Positions 35,724 to 44,984 are shown, numbered from the stretch's first letter. The stretch is 64,000 bases of DNA from Calothrix sp. NIES-4101 (GCA_004296455.1 AP018280.1:1922001-1986000), one strand, 5' to 3'. Numbers and translations are program-made. Notes: a model not told the origin generated them from the letters alone.

Positions 35724-37799
35724 ATGAGAGAACGGGATATTCCAGAAGGTTTTTCTTCTTCCACGGTCAGCGAATCAGATGATGCGACCCAACTATCCCG
35801 GAAACAACAAGTTAATGGAAGTAATATGTCTGGTGTCCCTGGTACAAATTCAAGTGCTAAGTCAACCACCAAGTCTGTGAAGCAGCAAAAAACAAGTCAA
35901 TCTGAAAAAACAGTGCTACAAAGCGAAGCGCAAGAGCAAGTATCGGCAACAAGTAAAATTTCTGGGAAATTGCCGCGTTGGACAAAGAGTTGGATTTTGT
36001 GGACGGGCTTGTTAGCTTTTGTGCCAGGAACGATCGCATTTATTTCTATGGCAATGCTGTTTAAGTTGCCTGCCGCACCCAACTGTCCGGAAATTTTTTG
36101 GCCCCTCGCCAGTGCTTCAGTGCGGATGCATTGCGCTCAATTGGCAGCCTCAAAACAAACGGTTAACGACTTATTGCAAGCGATCGAATTAGTAAAGGGG
36201 TTGCCAGAAAATCATCCTTTACGTGGGGAAGTAGACCGTTTCTTAGAGGAATGGTCAAAGGATGTTTTGACTTTAGCCGACGAGAGTTTTCAAGCTGGGA
36301 AACTGAATGAAGCGATCGCCACAGCAAAACGCATTCCCAGTGATATGCCTGCCTATAAATTGGTAGAGGAAAAAATCCAGAATTGGCAGTCGATTTGGAC
36401 AAAAGGTGAGGAGATTTACAAAGAAACTGAAGATGCAATGCGTAATGCACGCTGGCAGCAAGCGTTTATGACAGCATCAAAGTTACTGCGTTTAGATAAC
36501 AAGTATTGGGAAAAAATTAAGTACCAGCAGTTGAATGACTTGATTACCAAGTCTCGTGAGGATGGCGAAAAGTTAGCAAAAGCTGAAGATTTAGCGAAAA
36601 CTGGTATCGTCGATAAAATTATTGAAGCCATTAAATTAGCTCAATCAGTAAGTAATGATAGCTATGTTTACCAAAAGGCTCAGGAGGCAATACCAGTTTT
36701 TGGTCGGCAAATGCTGAATATTGCTGAGAAGAAAATGCAAAGACGCGATGCCGATGAGGCAATCTCGATTGTCCAGCAAATTCCCGCCAACGCTGGTTTA
36801 CAAACCGAAACCGAAGACTTTATTGCAATTGCCGAGGCACAGCGTAACGCTTGGATTGGTACAGTATTAGGATTAGAATCAGCGATCGCCCAAGCCCAGC
36901 AAATCCAGCCAGAACGAGCGGTGTATCAAAAAGCGCAGCAGTTAATAGCTGGTTGGCAATTAGAAATTGGTGATGTTGTGCGTTTGGACAAAGCCAGAAC
37001 GCTGGCAAGTCAAGGTTCAATTGCAGACTTAACCGCAGCAGTTGCTGAAGCTCAGTTAGTTCCCGCAAATAATCCCCGTTCGCGGGAGGCTCGTCAAGAA
37101 ATCAGTCGTTGGATTGCCCAGGTACAAACTATTCAAGACCGCCCATTTTTAGACCGTGCCGAACAATTAGCCTATTCTCAGGATAATATTTCCCTCCAAG
37201 CTGCGATCGCGGAAGCTAGTCAAATTCGTCGTGGTCGCGCCTTGTATCCAGAAGCACGCAAAAAAATCAGTGAATGGACAGCAATCATTCAACGTGCCCA
37301 AGACCAACCTTATTTAGACCGAGCTAGGCAGTTAGCAAATAGTGGAGACTTTGCCGGAGCAATCCAAACTGCTAGCCAAATTACTGGTAATCGGGCATTA
37401 GCTGGTGAAGCCCAATCGGCAATTAACGATTGGCAAGGGCAAGTAGCATCTCGTAATAATTGGGACAAAGCCCGAACAGTTGCCTTACGTGGAACCCCTG
37501 ATGCATTATCGGAAGCCATTCGTCTTGCTAACAAAATTCCCGGTAGTAGTGCTTTACGCAACGATGTTAACCCAGCACTCGACCAATGGAGTCAGCAGTT
37601 GTTCGATATCGCGCGATCGCAATCCGAATCTGATGTTGAGAAAGCTATTCAGACAGCAGAGTTAATCCCACGGGGAACGGCAGCCTATAGTCAAGCCCAA
37701 CAACAAGTTCGTGCTTGGCGTGAATTTCTCAACCCGGCACCACTGCCAACCGAACAAGCACAACCACAACCTCAAGAATCAACAACAACTGGGCAATAA
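35724..37799 (+). CDS. Cyanobacterial membrane-anchored repeat protein, unknown function
   Basis: 691 residues. The first 85 are Ser/Gln/Thr-rich and likely disordered. One membrane helix follows at about 91-116 ('SWILWTGLLAFVPGTIAFIS'). From about 140 to 670 the protein is a solenoid of helical units of about 50-60 residues, with a shared pattern of 'A......L..AI..A..I......Y..A...I..W'. Examples are 'AIATAKRIPSDMPAYKLVEEKI', 'AIAEASQIRRGRALYPEARKKI' and 'AIQTASQITGNRALAGEAQSAI' (20 or so each). This is TPR-like and probably a protein-interaction scaffold on one side of the membrane. The end is Pro/Gln-rich. ATG or nearby; probably co-transcribed with hslO. A good terminator follows. Confidence 0.78.
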   Translation: MRERDIPEGFSSSTVSESDDATQLSRKQQVNGSNMSGVPGTNSSAKSTTKSVKQQKTSQSEKTVLQSEAQEQVSATSKISGKLPRWTKSWILWTGLLAFVPGTIAFISMAMLFKLPAAPNCPEIFWPLASASVRMHCAQLAASKQTVNDLLQAIELVKGLPENHPLRGEVDRFLEEWSKDVLTLADESFQAGKLNEAIATAKRIPSDMPAYKLVEEKIQNWQSIWTKGEEIYKETEDAMRNARWQQAFMTASKLLRLDNKYWEKIKYQQLNDLITKSREDGEKLAKAEDLAKTGIVDKIIEAIKLAQSVSNDSYVYQKAQEAIPVFGRQMLNIAEKKMQRRDADEAISIVQQIPANAGLQTETEDFIAIAEAQRNAWIGTVLGLESAIAQAQQIQPERAVYQKAQQLIAGWQLEIGDVVRLDKARTLASQGSIADLTAAVAEAQLVPANNPRSREARQEISRWIAQVQTIQDRPFLDRAEQLAYSQDNISLQAAIAEASQIRRGRALYPEARKKISEWTAIIQRAQDQPYLDRARQLANSGDFAGAIQTASQITGNRALAGEAQSAINDWQGQVASRNNWDKARTVALRGTPDALSEAIRLANKIPGSSALRNDVNPALDQWSQQLFDIARSQSESDVEKAIQTAELIPRGTAAYSQAQQQVRAWREFLNPAPLPTEQAQPQPQESTTTGQ

Positions 37800-37827
37800 G
37801 ATTTATTGCTAATATTTGACAATCTTA

Positions 37828-37865
37828 GGGGCGCTACTAAATAGTAGTGCCCTCAATATTTTTTG
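37828..37865 (+). terminator. Rho-independent-type terminator after the repeat-protein gene
   Basis: GGGGCGCTACTA (37828-37839) pairs with TAGTAGTGCCCT (37842-37853) with two G-T wobbles, followed by CAATATTTTTTG. It lies 28 bases after the stop codon at 37799. Confidence 0.8.
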
Positions 37866-37944
37866 ATATTCTGAATCCGTTAACTGATTAAGTATCAATA
37901 CGGTTCAGTTAAGGTGATCAGTCATCGATTTGTTGAGAACCAAG

Positions 37945-38046
37945 ATTTGGGGGATTCTCCCCCAAGCCCCCAATTGGGAAAAGTTGACGGGGAGATTTCT
38001 TCCCGTCAAACTTTGGACGGTTGCGTCCCCCGAGCCCCCTCCAAAA
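37945..38046. repeat. Hairpin-rich repeat block between convergent genes
   Basis: Two perfect hairpins lie in series: TTGGGGGA-TTC-TCCCCCAA at 37947-37965 and TTGACGGG (37984-37991) with CCCGTCAA (38002-38009). CCCCCGAGCCCCCT follows around 38026-38040. Tracts of this 'GCCCCCAATT..GGGGG' kind are frequent dispersed repeats in Nostocales genomes. It may also end transcription of the minus-strand NRPS gene. Confidence 0.65.
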
Positions 38047-38103
38047 AAGTTGATCTGTTTTATTCGCAGTAATTGATTTTATTCTTAACTAAACTGTATT
38101 GGA

Positions 38104-40770
38104 TTAAGTATTAGTATTCGAGGTTAAGTAATTAGATAATTGAACTCCTATAGGCTCATAATTAGTGCTGATCAAATGATTATGATGTCCTTGGACATCA
38201 ATTACTTCCACTGGTTTTTCTGTTAGTTCAGTCCAACCTAATTGGCGATCGTGTTGTACCCACCAAATTTGTTCTAGACAACGGAATAGGACGATTTTGC
38301 CGGGATATATTTGGGGAGTATAATCACAAACGGCATTTACGAGGCTAGAAAATAGTTCTTCTTCCTCTGAGGTTTCATTCGCTGTGGAAATTGCTGGAGA
38401 TACTATTTCTTGAATCGCAGTAACGGTTTTTCTCCAACGCTCTTGTAATCCACCCTGTAAATAGATGAGCTTGTGTGCTAACTTCAAATTCGTGAATGTG
38501 TTCCAGTGATAAGCCAGCCAATTCCCCAGTGATAATTGTCTGTAATATTTGGGGCAGGTAGTGTCTAATAATACAAGTAGCCCCACATCTTCCCCTTGGG
38601 CTAGGAGTTGCTGCGCCATTTCAAATATAATTACACCACCAACTGAATAACCACAAAGATGGTAGGGGCCTTGTGCTTGGACGTTACGGATATATTGGAT
38701 ATACTCAGTCGCAATAGCTTCTATTTGCTGACGGCTATCTTTTTTGCCATCAAGTATGTGAGCTTGTAATCCGTAAATTGGCTGTTCTGAGCCTAAATAT
38801 TTGACCAAGTTCTGAAAAGCGAGAACATTACCATCTGCACCGTGAATACAAAACAGAGGTGGTTTTTTGCCATTCCCTTGAATGGGTACTAAAGTTGACC
38901 AAAGTTCAGAATTATCTTCTTTTTGGAGAATATCTGCAAGTTCTGCAATTGTTGTAGCTTGTAAAAATGTTGTCAGAGGTAATTTTTGATGACATCTATG
39001 TTCAATTTGTGCCAGCATCCGCACAGCTAACAAAGAACTACCTCCCAACTCAAAGAAATTGTCATGGATGCCGATCGCTTCAATTCCCAGCAATTCCTGC
39101 CAAATTTCTGCTAATTGAGTTTCCAGATGCGATCGCGCCGCCACAAATTCTGGTTCGAGTTCGGGACGGGTGGGGTTGGGAATCGGTAATGCATGGCGAT
39201 CGAGTTTACCGTTCGGGTTCAGTGGTAAGCTTTCTAAAACAACAAATGTTGCAGGAACCATATAGTCAGCTAATTTTTGCTGGAGATAGCGACGAATTTC
39301 GCTGACTTTGATTGTTTGTTCAAGTTGAGGAACCAGATAAGCAACTAAGCGCTTCTCTGCTGATGTATCTTGACGGGCAATAACTACCGCTTCTCGGATA
39401 TGCGGAAGTTGTAACAAAGTGGTTTCGATTTCCCCTAATTCAATCCGGTAACCACGAATTTTGACTTGATGATCAATCCGTCCAAGAAATTCAATATTGC
39501 CATCGGCTAAAAAGCGTCCCAAATCTCCAGTTTTGTAGAGTTTTGCTGTTGGTTCTGGGTTTAAAGGATGAGGAATAAATTTTTCAGCGCTCAGTTCGGG
39601 ACGGTTCAGATAACCCCTTGCTAAACCGATTCCCCCAATGTGGATTTCTCCAGGTTCACCTATGGGGGTTGGTTGTAAGTTTTCGTCCAATATATAAATA
39701 TCCGCGTTGGTAATGGCTTTACCGATTGGTGCAACAGCAAAGTCTTCGGAACTCAGGCATTGCCAGAAAGTTGCATCGATGGAAGCTTCTGTAGGGCCAT
39801 AAACATTACATAACACTCCCTGTAAATTTGTGCGATCGCAGAATAGTTTAACTAAATCCATTGTTAAAGCTTCCCCACCGCAGGAAATATGTCGCAAACA
39901 TTGACAAGCTTCGATACCTTCTTCCTCTAAAAGCACCCGCAGCATTGAGGGGACAAAAGCTGTAATGGTTATTTGCTGTTCTGCGATCAGTTTAACTAGG
40001 TATGCTGTATCTTTATGTCCTTGCCGATGAGGTAAAACTAATTGTCCTCCATAGCAGAGAGTCCAAAATATCTGCCACACTGAAGGATCGAAACTAAAGG
40101 GAATATTTTGTAAAACTTTATCTGTATTGCTTAAACCGAAGGTTGTTTGTCGCCAATAGAGTTGGTTGACAATACCACGGTGAGGAACCATCACACCTTT
40201 GGGTTTTCCGGTAGAACCAGAGGTGTAGATAACATACATTAAATTTTCAATGGTTGTCTCGCAGGCTGGATTGTCTTGGCTTTGTTGAGCTAGTTCAGTC
40301 CACTGGGAATCAAGACAAAATAATTGCGCTGTAGTGTTTTCTAGATTCGGTAATAAATTTTTTTGTGTGAGTAGAAAAGGTGTCTGCGTGTCCTCTAATA
40401 TAAAATTCACCCGTTCCGGTGGATAATTAGGGTCTATTGGTACGTAAGCACCTCCAGCTTTGAGAACGCCCAATACCGCTACTATCATTTCTAGGGAACG
40501 TTCTAAATAAATTCCTACCATTACTTCTGGTTTGACACCTAGAGTTTTCAAGTAATGTGCCAGTTGATTGGCTTGCTGATTTAATTCTCGATAGGTAAGC
40601 GATTTCTCGGCAAATACTACTGCTACTGCATCAGGTGTTTGTAATGCTTGTGTCTCAAACATCTGATGTACACATTGTTTACCCAAATTGTTAAAACAAT
40701 TATCGGTTTCCGTTAGATGTTCTTGCTGATTTTGAGGCTGATTGTATAATTTATAACTTACAGTTGACAT
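38104..40770 (-). CDS. One-module NRPS-like enzyme: adenylation, carrier, thioesterase (A-T-TE)
   Basis: 888 residues. The adenylation domain (about 30-530) has intact cores: A3 'YTSGSTGKPKG' (182-192), A5 'YGPTEASID', A7 'YKTGDLGRF' and Lys522 (A10). By alignment in my head to GrsA, the pocket residues are D228, P229, W232, A271, I295, C297, V323, I331, D332 and K522. Asp228 predicts an alpha-amino acid, but I cannot name it. The carrier domain (about 548-615) has Ser579 in 'ELGGSSL' for phosphopantetheine. The type I thioesterase (about 635-885) has Ser709 in 'GYSVGG', Asp736 and a 'GHHNH' His near the end. There is no condensation, reductase or epimerase domain. ATG at 40770. A DUF6875-like gene lies upstream on the same strand. 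Confidence 0.92.
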   Translation of the reverse strand: MSTVSYKLYNQPQNQQEHLTETDNCFNNLGKQCVHQMFETQALQTPDAVAVVFAEKSLTYRELNQQANQLAHYLKTLGVKPEVMVGIYLERSLEMIVAVLGVLKAGGAYVPIDPNYPPERVNFILEDTQTPFLLTQKNLLPNLENTTAQLFCLDSQWTELAQQSQDNPACETTIENLMYVIYTSGSTGKPKGVMVPHRGIVNQLYWRQTTFGLSNTDKVLQNIPFSFDPSVWQIFWTLCYGGQLVLPHRQGHKDTAYLVKLIAEQQITITAFVPSMLRVLLEEEGIEACQCLRHISCGGEALTMDLVKLFCDRTNLQGVLCNVYGPTEASIDATFWQCLSSEDFAVAPIGKAITNADIYILDENLQPTPIGEPGEIHIGGIGLARGYLNRPELSAEKFIPHPLNPEPTAKLYKTGDLGRFLADGNIEFLGRIDHQVKIRGYRIELGEIETTLLQLPHIREAVVIARQDTSAEKRLVAYLVPQLEQTIKVSEIRRYLQQKLADYMVPATFVVLESLPLNPNGKLDRHALPIPNPTRPELEPEFVAARSHLETQLAEIWQELLGIEAIGIHDNFFELGGSSLLAVRMLAQIEHRCHQKLPLTTFLQATTIAELADILQKEDNSELWSTLVPIQGNGKKPPLFCIHGADGNVLAFQNLVKYLGSEQPIYGLQAHILDGKKDSRQQIEAIATEYIQYIRNVQAQGPYHLCGYSVGGVIIFEMAQQLLAQGEDVGLLVLLDTTCPKYYRQLSLGNWLAYHWNTFTNLKLAHKLIYLQGGLQERWRKTVTAIQEIVSPAISTANETSEEEELFSSLVNAVCDYTPQIYPGKIVLFRCLEQIWWVQHDRQLGWTELTEKPVEVIDVQGHHNHLISTNYEPIGVQLSNYLTSNTNT

Positions 40771-40944
40771 ATTTTTAGTATCTATTAATACAAAGTTTCG
40801 TGCTTAGAAGTTCCCATAAAAACTGTATTGAGTCGTCCTTTTTCTCTGAATAATGGATATGATGTGGGAATTTTACAAATTCCAATATTCCAAATCATCA
40901 ATATATAAGACCTTGCAATATTCTCGAAGTTTTAATGAATAGAG

Positions 40945-41658
40945 TTAGTGAATAGAGCTAAATGGGCATTTGAGAAACTTAGATGTTGGTGAAGATTTAT
41001 TTTCTATTAATTCCTGTTTAGCTACAGCTAAAGCGTGGATTGCTTGATAATAGTTTTTGTCGTCTTTAAATTTTTTTGCAAAACGTTGTAAGTAGGTTTC
41101 TAGGTATTTAATGCGGATTTGTGGTGCGTCATGAGAACTTTTGAGAAAAGGTAAATCCTGTTCTACCATGAAGCGAATAGCTAGTATCGGTACAGGGCTA
41201 CGGAGAGGACGAAAATCAGAATTATGTAAGCCTGGACTTTGATTACGCATATGAAATTCTCCCAGCATCATACCCGCTTCTACAAAGTAAGGTTTTAATT
41301 TTTGTTGGACTTCGTCAATTAAAGTTGGAGTATTTTCTATTTGAATACTAGGAAAAATTAGTAAGAATACTTTATATATTGTTGCTTCTCCAGTTGTTGG
41401 TTCTGCCTGTAAAAATACATCACGATATTTTCTAACAATATCTTCTATTTCCTGCTGAATAAGCTTTTCGGGTCGAATTACTGCTAATTGGATTGTATCG
41501 GCTTTTAAAGCGAAAGGTACATAAGGGCACACTTTACCGCTTCTACCTAAGTCTGGATGTGGCTTTGCCAAAAAGTTTCTTACCCATGTAGATATCTCAA
41601 TTAAGTACGGTAAATCTTGTTGAAATTTATCAATTTCTTGGGATGTATATAGTTGCAT
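40945..41658 (-). CDS. DUF6875-like protein, companion of the NRPS-like gene
   Basis: 237 residues. Soluble, with no membrane helix or signal. Central features: 'PHPDLGRSGKVCPYVPFAL' (about 33-51), 'IQLAVIRPEKL', 'YKVFLLIFPSIQ', 'GMMLGEFHMRNQSPGLHNSDF' (about 130-150) and 'LRSPVPILAIRFMVEQDLPFL' (about 152-172). The block 'GR.G.VCP.VP.AL' with 'GEFH....PGL.N..FRPL.SP.P.LAIR.MV..D..FL' matches, as far as I recall, a family listed as DUF6875, often encoded beside NRPS or PKS genes. The Cys, His and Arg residues in those blocks could form an active site, but function is unknown. ATG at 41658. The 174-base gap to the NRPS-like gene fits one operon. Confidence 0.7.
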   Translation of the reverse strand: MQLYTSQEIDKFQQDLPYLIEISTWVRNFLAKPHPDLGRSGKVCPYVPFALKADTIQLAVIRPEKLIQQEIEDIVRKYRDVFLQAEPTTGEATIYKVFLLIFPSIQIENTPTLIDEVQQKLKPYFVEAGMMLGEFHMRNQSPGLHNSDFRPLRSPVPILAIRFMVEQDLPFLKSSHDAPQIRIKYLETYLQRFAKKFKDDKNYYQAIHALAVAKQELIENKSSPTSKFLKCPFSSIH

Positions 41659-42467
41659 ATATGATTACCATTAGGAAGACTGAATACTTGAGAACAATAA
41701 GTATGGGAATTCATTAGTGTCAGAATGCATGAATCTTAAAATATGCGACTACTCATGAACTTACTGCCAATAAATAATTCTCTGAATCAGATAAATACAT
41801 CATTGGTATACAAAGCATTGATAATTCATAATTTTTAATCAGCACTTCAGGAAACAGTGAGCAACAATTAATTTCTCAATCCCAGATGGTACTTGATTAC
41901 TATGTATTGCTGTAATTAGACTGACTCAGTCATAAACTGTATTTTTACTTGTTTTCAGCCGATAATCATGAAGATTATGCTTAAATTCAGTTGTCAATTT
42001 TAAAGTTTTGTCAAATATCTGAATAAAGATAAAGCATAAATGATTTTATGAAGTGTAATTTTTATGTACTTAAGACAGTTTATCAAAACATTTTTTGATA
42101 AACGTATTTATTCTTAAAGTTTTGGTATGCTTTTAATTAAGTATCAATCAAGGATACTGAGGTGTCCGGAATATAAAAATTACTGATGTAAATAAAAGTC
42201 TTGATTTATTTCCGTAGATTCCTCAGCTAAAATCAGCAATTCAGCAACATCAATATATCTACTTGTCGGTATCAACGTACAAGTGAGACTGGTGTAACAT
42301 TTGCAGATATGGGAGTTTGGGTGTAGTATTGGCTGCGATACGGAGTATCGTACTTCCACAACAACAAAATCAGAACAAATAAGAACAAATAAGTCGGGTG
42401 CGAACCAATGGGAGACTGCGATACTACTCTTTAACTTTATATAACTATCTACTTCATCCATATACCC
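41659..42467. other. Long AT-rich spacer between the NRPS-like pair and ftsW
   Basis: An 809-base spacer between divergent genes. It carries an 11-bp perfect inverted repeat at 42078-42103 (listed separately). The rest is AT-rich, and the frame at 42180-42461 on the minus strand lacks family features. It must contain the promoters of the NRPS-like operon and of ftsW. Confidence 0.5.
42078..42103. promoter_or_regulatory. Perfect 11-bp inverted repeat
   Basis: GTTTATCAAAA (42078-42088) and TTTTGATAAAC (42093-42103) are exact inverted copies around a 4-base CATT loop. It is far from any stop codon (420 bases upstream of the NRPS-side gene, 365 upstream of ftsW), so an operator or transcript hairpin is more likely than a terminator. 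Confidence 0.5.
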
Positions 42468-43670
42468 GTGAAGATAATTCGCCGTTTACTACCGATACCA
42501 TTCCTGGATGACTCTGTTAACAGTTGGGCTTTAGAGGCACGTTTGCTGCGTTGGATGACAATGCTTTGGCTGTTTATAGGGCTTGTTGTTTTATTTTCTG
42601 CATCTTATCCACTTGCTGATGCTCGTTATAAAGATGGTTTGTATTACTTTGGACGACAACTAATTTGGGTTGTTGTCGGTTTATTTGGATTCAATATAGT
42701 TGTCAATACACCAATTCGGAAGTTATCCGGGATATCTCATTGGTTTATATTCCTATTTTTACTTTTAATTTTCGTCACCTTAGTTCCCGGATTGGGAAAA
42801 AGTGATTTGGGCGCTGCTCGTCGGTTATTGGGCCCAATTCCAATTCAACCATCCGAATTAATTAAACCATTTTTGGTTATGCAAAGTGCCAGACTATTCG
42901 GACAATGGGATAAATTAACTTGGCGAGTTCGCTTTACTTGGTTAGCTGTTTTTGGACTAGTCGTTTTGGGAATTTTAGCTCAACCGAACCTGAGTACTGC
43001 TTCCCTTTGTGGGATGACTATCTGGTTAATTGCCCTTGGTGCGGGATTACCTTATAAATATCTCGGTGGAACAGCTTTTGGTGGTATTCTGCTAGCAATA
43101 CTGAGTATCAGTTTTCGTGAGTATCAACGCAAGCGGGTAATGTCTTTTCTGAATCCCTGGGCTGACGCTACTGGTAATGGTTATCAGTTGGTTCAAAGTC
43201 TGCTAGCAGTAGGTTCTGGGGGACAAATGGGTGCTGGTTTTGGACAATCACAGCAAAAGTGGTTTTATCTACCCATCCAGGATACAGATTTTATTTTTTC
43301 TGTGTTTGCGGAGGAATTTGGATTTATTGGTTGTATGGTATTGCTGACAATGCTGGCAATATATGCCACTTTGGGATTAATTGTGGCAATCAAGGCGACA
43401 AATCAAATTTATCGATTGATTGCGATCGGAATTACAGTGGTGATGGTGGGACAATCCTTGCTACATATTGGTGTGACTACGGGTGCATTACCGACAACTG
43501 GTTTACCTTTACCTTTGTTTAGTTATGGTGGCAATTCCATGATTGCGAGTTTACTGGCTGCCGGGATATTAATTCGGGTGGCGCGAGAAAGTAATGAAGC
43601 GGAAGTTGTCCCCATCAATCGGGAATTGCCCAAGGGAAGAAGACGCAGAGGCACAACAACGATAGGTTAG
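42468..43670 (+). CDS. ftsW: Cell division protein FtsW (SEDS glycosyltransferase)
   Basis: 400 residues with about ten membrane helices. SEDS proteins polymerise lipid II into peptidoglycan strands together with a class B PBP; FtsW acts at the septum. Motifs: 'GLVVLFSASYPLA', 'ARRLLGPIPIQPSELIKPFLV' (the SEDS block G....Q PSE..K) and 'NGYQLVQSLLAVGSGG', followed by 'GFGQSQQKWFYLPIQDTDFIFSVFAEEFGFIG' (in pieces around 'PIQDTDF') and 'GALPTTGLPLPLFSYGGNSM'. The block 'QDTDFIF..FAEE.GFIG' and 'TG..LP..SYGG' are decisive for the family. FtsW rather than RodA is favoured by the basic C-terminal tail ('GRRRRG'), but is not certain. GTG start at 42468. Confidence 0.9.
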   Translation: MKIIRRLLPIPFLDDSVNSWALEARLLRWMTMLWLFIGLVVLFSASYPLADARYKDGLYYFGRQLIWVVVGLFGFNIVVNTPIRKLSGISHWFIFLFLLLIFVTLVPGLGKSDLGAARRLLGPIPIQPSELIKPFLVMQSARLFGQWDKLTWRVRFTWLAVFGLVVLGILAQPNLSTASLCGMTIWLIALGAGLPYKYLGGTAFGGILLAILSISFREYQRKRVMSFLNPWADATGNGYQLVQSLLAVGSGGQMGAGFGQSQQKWFYLPIQDTDFIFSVFAEEFGFIGCMVLLTMLAIYATLGLIVAIKATNQIYRLIAIGITVVMVGQSLLHIGVTTGALPTTGLPLPLFSYGGNSMIASLLAAGILIRVARESNEAEVVPINRELPKGRRRRGTTTIG

Positions 43671-43696
43671 ATTTTTTTGCGGAAAGGGGAAAAACG

Positions 43697-44011
43697 TTAA
43701 CTGTCCCATTCCAAAGTGATTTCGATGTTGGCTGTACTAACTCCTTTGGCGAGTACAGCCGTTAATTTCCCTGCATCTACACCAATTTCGATCCCAAAGC
43801 GAACTTTGGCTTTATTGGGTTTAATTGTTTGTACGGTTTCAGCAATTTCTTGAGCTAGAGATTTGATAGCAAGAGTAGCTTCGCTAAAAGGTCGAGTTTC
43901 CAATCCGATTTTGCGATCGCTAATCAAAGTTGCTTCAACTTTCACAACTGTACCATCTGCTAGTTCAACTGATACAACTTTGTTTTGGGGTTCCATCTTG
44001 ATTTTGCTCAA
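43697..44011 (-). CDS. Trypsin-co-occurring domain 1 (Trypco1, CU044_2847 family) protein
   Basis: 104 residues, a single small domain. 'VSVELADGTVVKVEATLI', 'AIKSLAQEIAETVQTIKPNKAK' (as 20 or so) and the conserved end 'VRFGIEIGVDAGKLTAVLAKG', then 'ANIEITLEW', match the Trypco1 family described from computational studies of bacterial conflict systems, where it is found with trypsin-like peptidases and effector-associated domains. It is cytosolic. No protease gene adjoins here; the neighbours are ftsW (convergent) and a SWIM protein upstream on the same strand, 65 bp away. ATG at 44011; an internal ATG at 43996 is possible. Confidence 0.82.
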   Translation of the reverse strand: MSKIKMEPQNKVVSVELADGTVVKVEATLISDRKIGLETRPFSEATLAIKSLAQEIAETVQTIKPNKAKVRFGIEIGVDAGKLTAVLAKGVSTANIEITLEWDS

Positions 44012-44076
44012 TTACTATGCTTGATATAGCACTTAACGTAGATGTCACCAAAACTTTTTCCATCACTTATTTTTAA

Positions 44077-44928
44077 TTAATTATTGTCGCCAACGTTCAT
44101 GGCTGCAATCATTGCTTTTTGACTGACATCTTTATAAATGCTATCTAAGTATTTTGTCACAATATCTGCCGCCGAGAAATTCGCCATATTTTCTTCTTCT
44201 TTGGCTAAAGGAATAGAGCCTAATAAATTCAAGATATTTTCGCTAGTAGATGGTGCAATTACTACTAATGAAGCTTCCAATGGTTCGTCATATTTCCAGT
44301 AAGATTCCAAGTTGACTGGATATTGTTTTGCTGGTAGCTGCTCTTGAGTTTCAATGATTTCTGTCTCAATAATTTCGCTATTATTTCCACTATGCTCTTT
44401 ACGTAAATTACGTAAATTACTAATAATTTCTGCTTTTGTCCGTCCCCGCAATTGAAATAATACAAATGGGTCTTCGCTGAATCGATCTCCTAATTGATAG
44501 TAAACTGCACCGATATGTTTACAGGGATTGGCTTTATCGGGACAGGAACATTTACTGCGAACATCTGATAAGGTAAATGGGAACAGAGATAAACCACTAG
44601 AGGTAAATACTGCTTCGATGTTTTGTGGCATTTCTCCAGCTAAAAGTTTTGCTGCAAAAATTGCTTTTTGAGACATTGCTTCGATTACATAGCCCCATTC
44701 TTCATCACTAAAAGGTTCGAGAAAAAGAGATACTTTATAGGGTTCTGGTTCGCTACCTTGGACTTTTGCTAATACTTTCGCGCCTTTAAATTCTATGCTT
44801 AAAACATTACCTTGACGGGAATAATTTCTTGCCCGTTCTAAGCGTTTTTTAAAGCGATAAGAATCGAGTAATTCCAACCATCTTTGTGACCACCATTCAC
44901 GACTTGCTTGTAATGTATCATTAGACAT
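44077..44928 (-). CDS. SWIM zinc-finger protein
   Basis: 283 residues. The SWIM motif CxCx(n)CxH is intact: Cys127 and Cys129 in 'SKCSCP', Cys136 and His138 in 'PCKHIGAVYY'. Around it are the usual flanks: 'NVLSIEFKGAKVLAKVQGSE' before and 'LGDRFSEDPFVLFQLRGRTK' after. SWIM fingers bind nucleic acid or protein partners. Bacterial SWIM proteins are commonly encoded next to SNF2 helicases, exactly as here: the helicase gene ends 56 bases upstream on the same strand. The pair probably forms one functional unit on DNA or chromatin-like complexes; its role in bacteria is not established. ATG at 44928. Confidence 0.93.
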   Translation of the reverse strand: MSNDTLQASREWWSQRWLELLDSYRFKKRLERARNYSRQGNVLSIEFKGAKVLAKVQGSEPEPYKVSLFLEPFSDEEWGYVIEAMSQKAIFAAKLLAGEMPQNIEAVFTSSGLSLFPFTLSDVRSKCSCPDKANPCKHIGAVYYQLGDRFSEDPFVLFQLRGRTKAEIISNLRNLRKEHSGNNSEIIETEIIETQEQLPAKQYPVNLESYWKYDEPLEASLVVIAPSTSENILNLLGSIPLAKEEENMANFSAADIVTKYLDSIYKDVSQKAMIAAMNVGDNN

Positions 44929-44984
44929 AATTATTTATTTTTTTTACTAATCGGGAGGGTAGATTGTAACATTAAAAAAACTGA

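Noticed and set aside
42180-42461. 93-codon frame on the minus strand in the spacer upstream of ftsW
   Set aside because: Its residue use is erratic, there is no ribosome-binding site or family motif, and it sits where the ftsW promoter should be.
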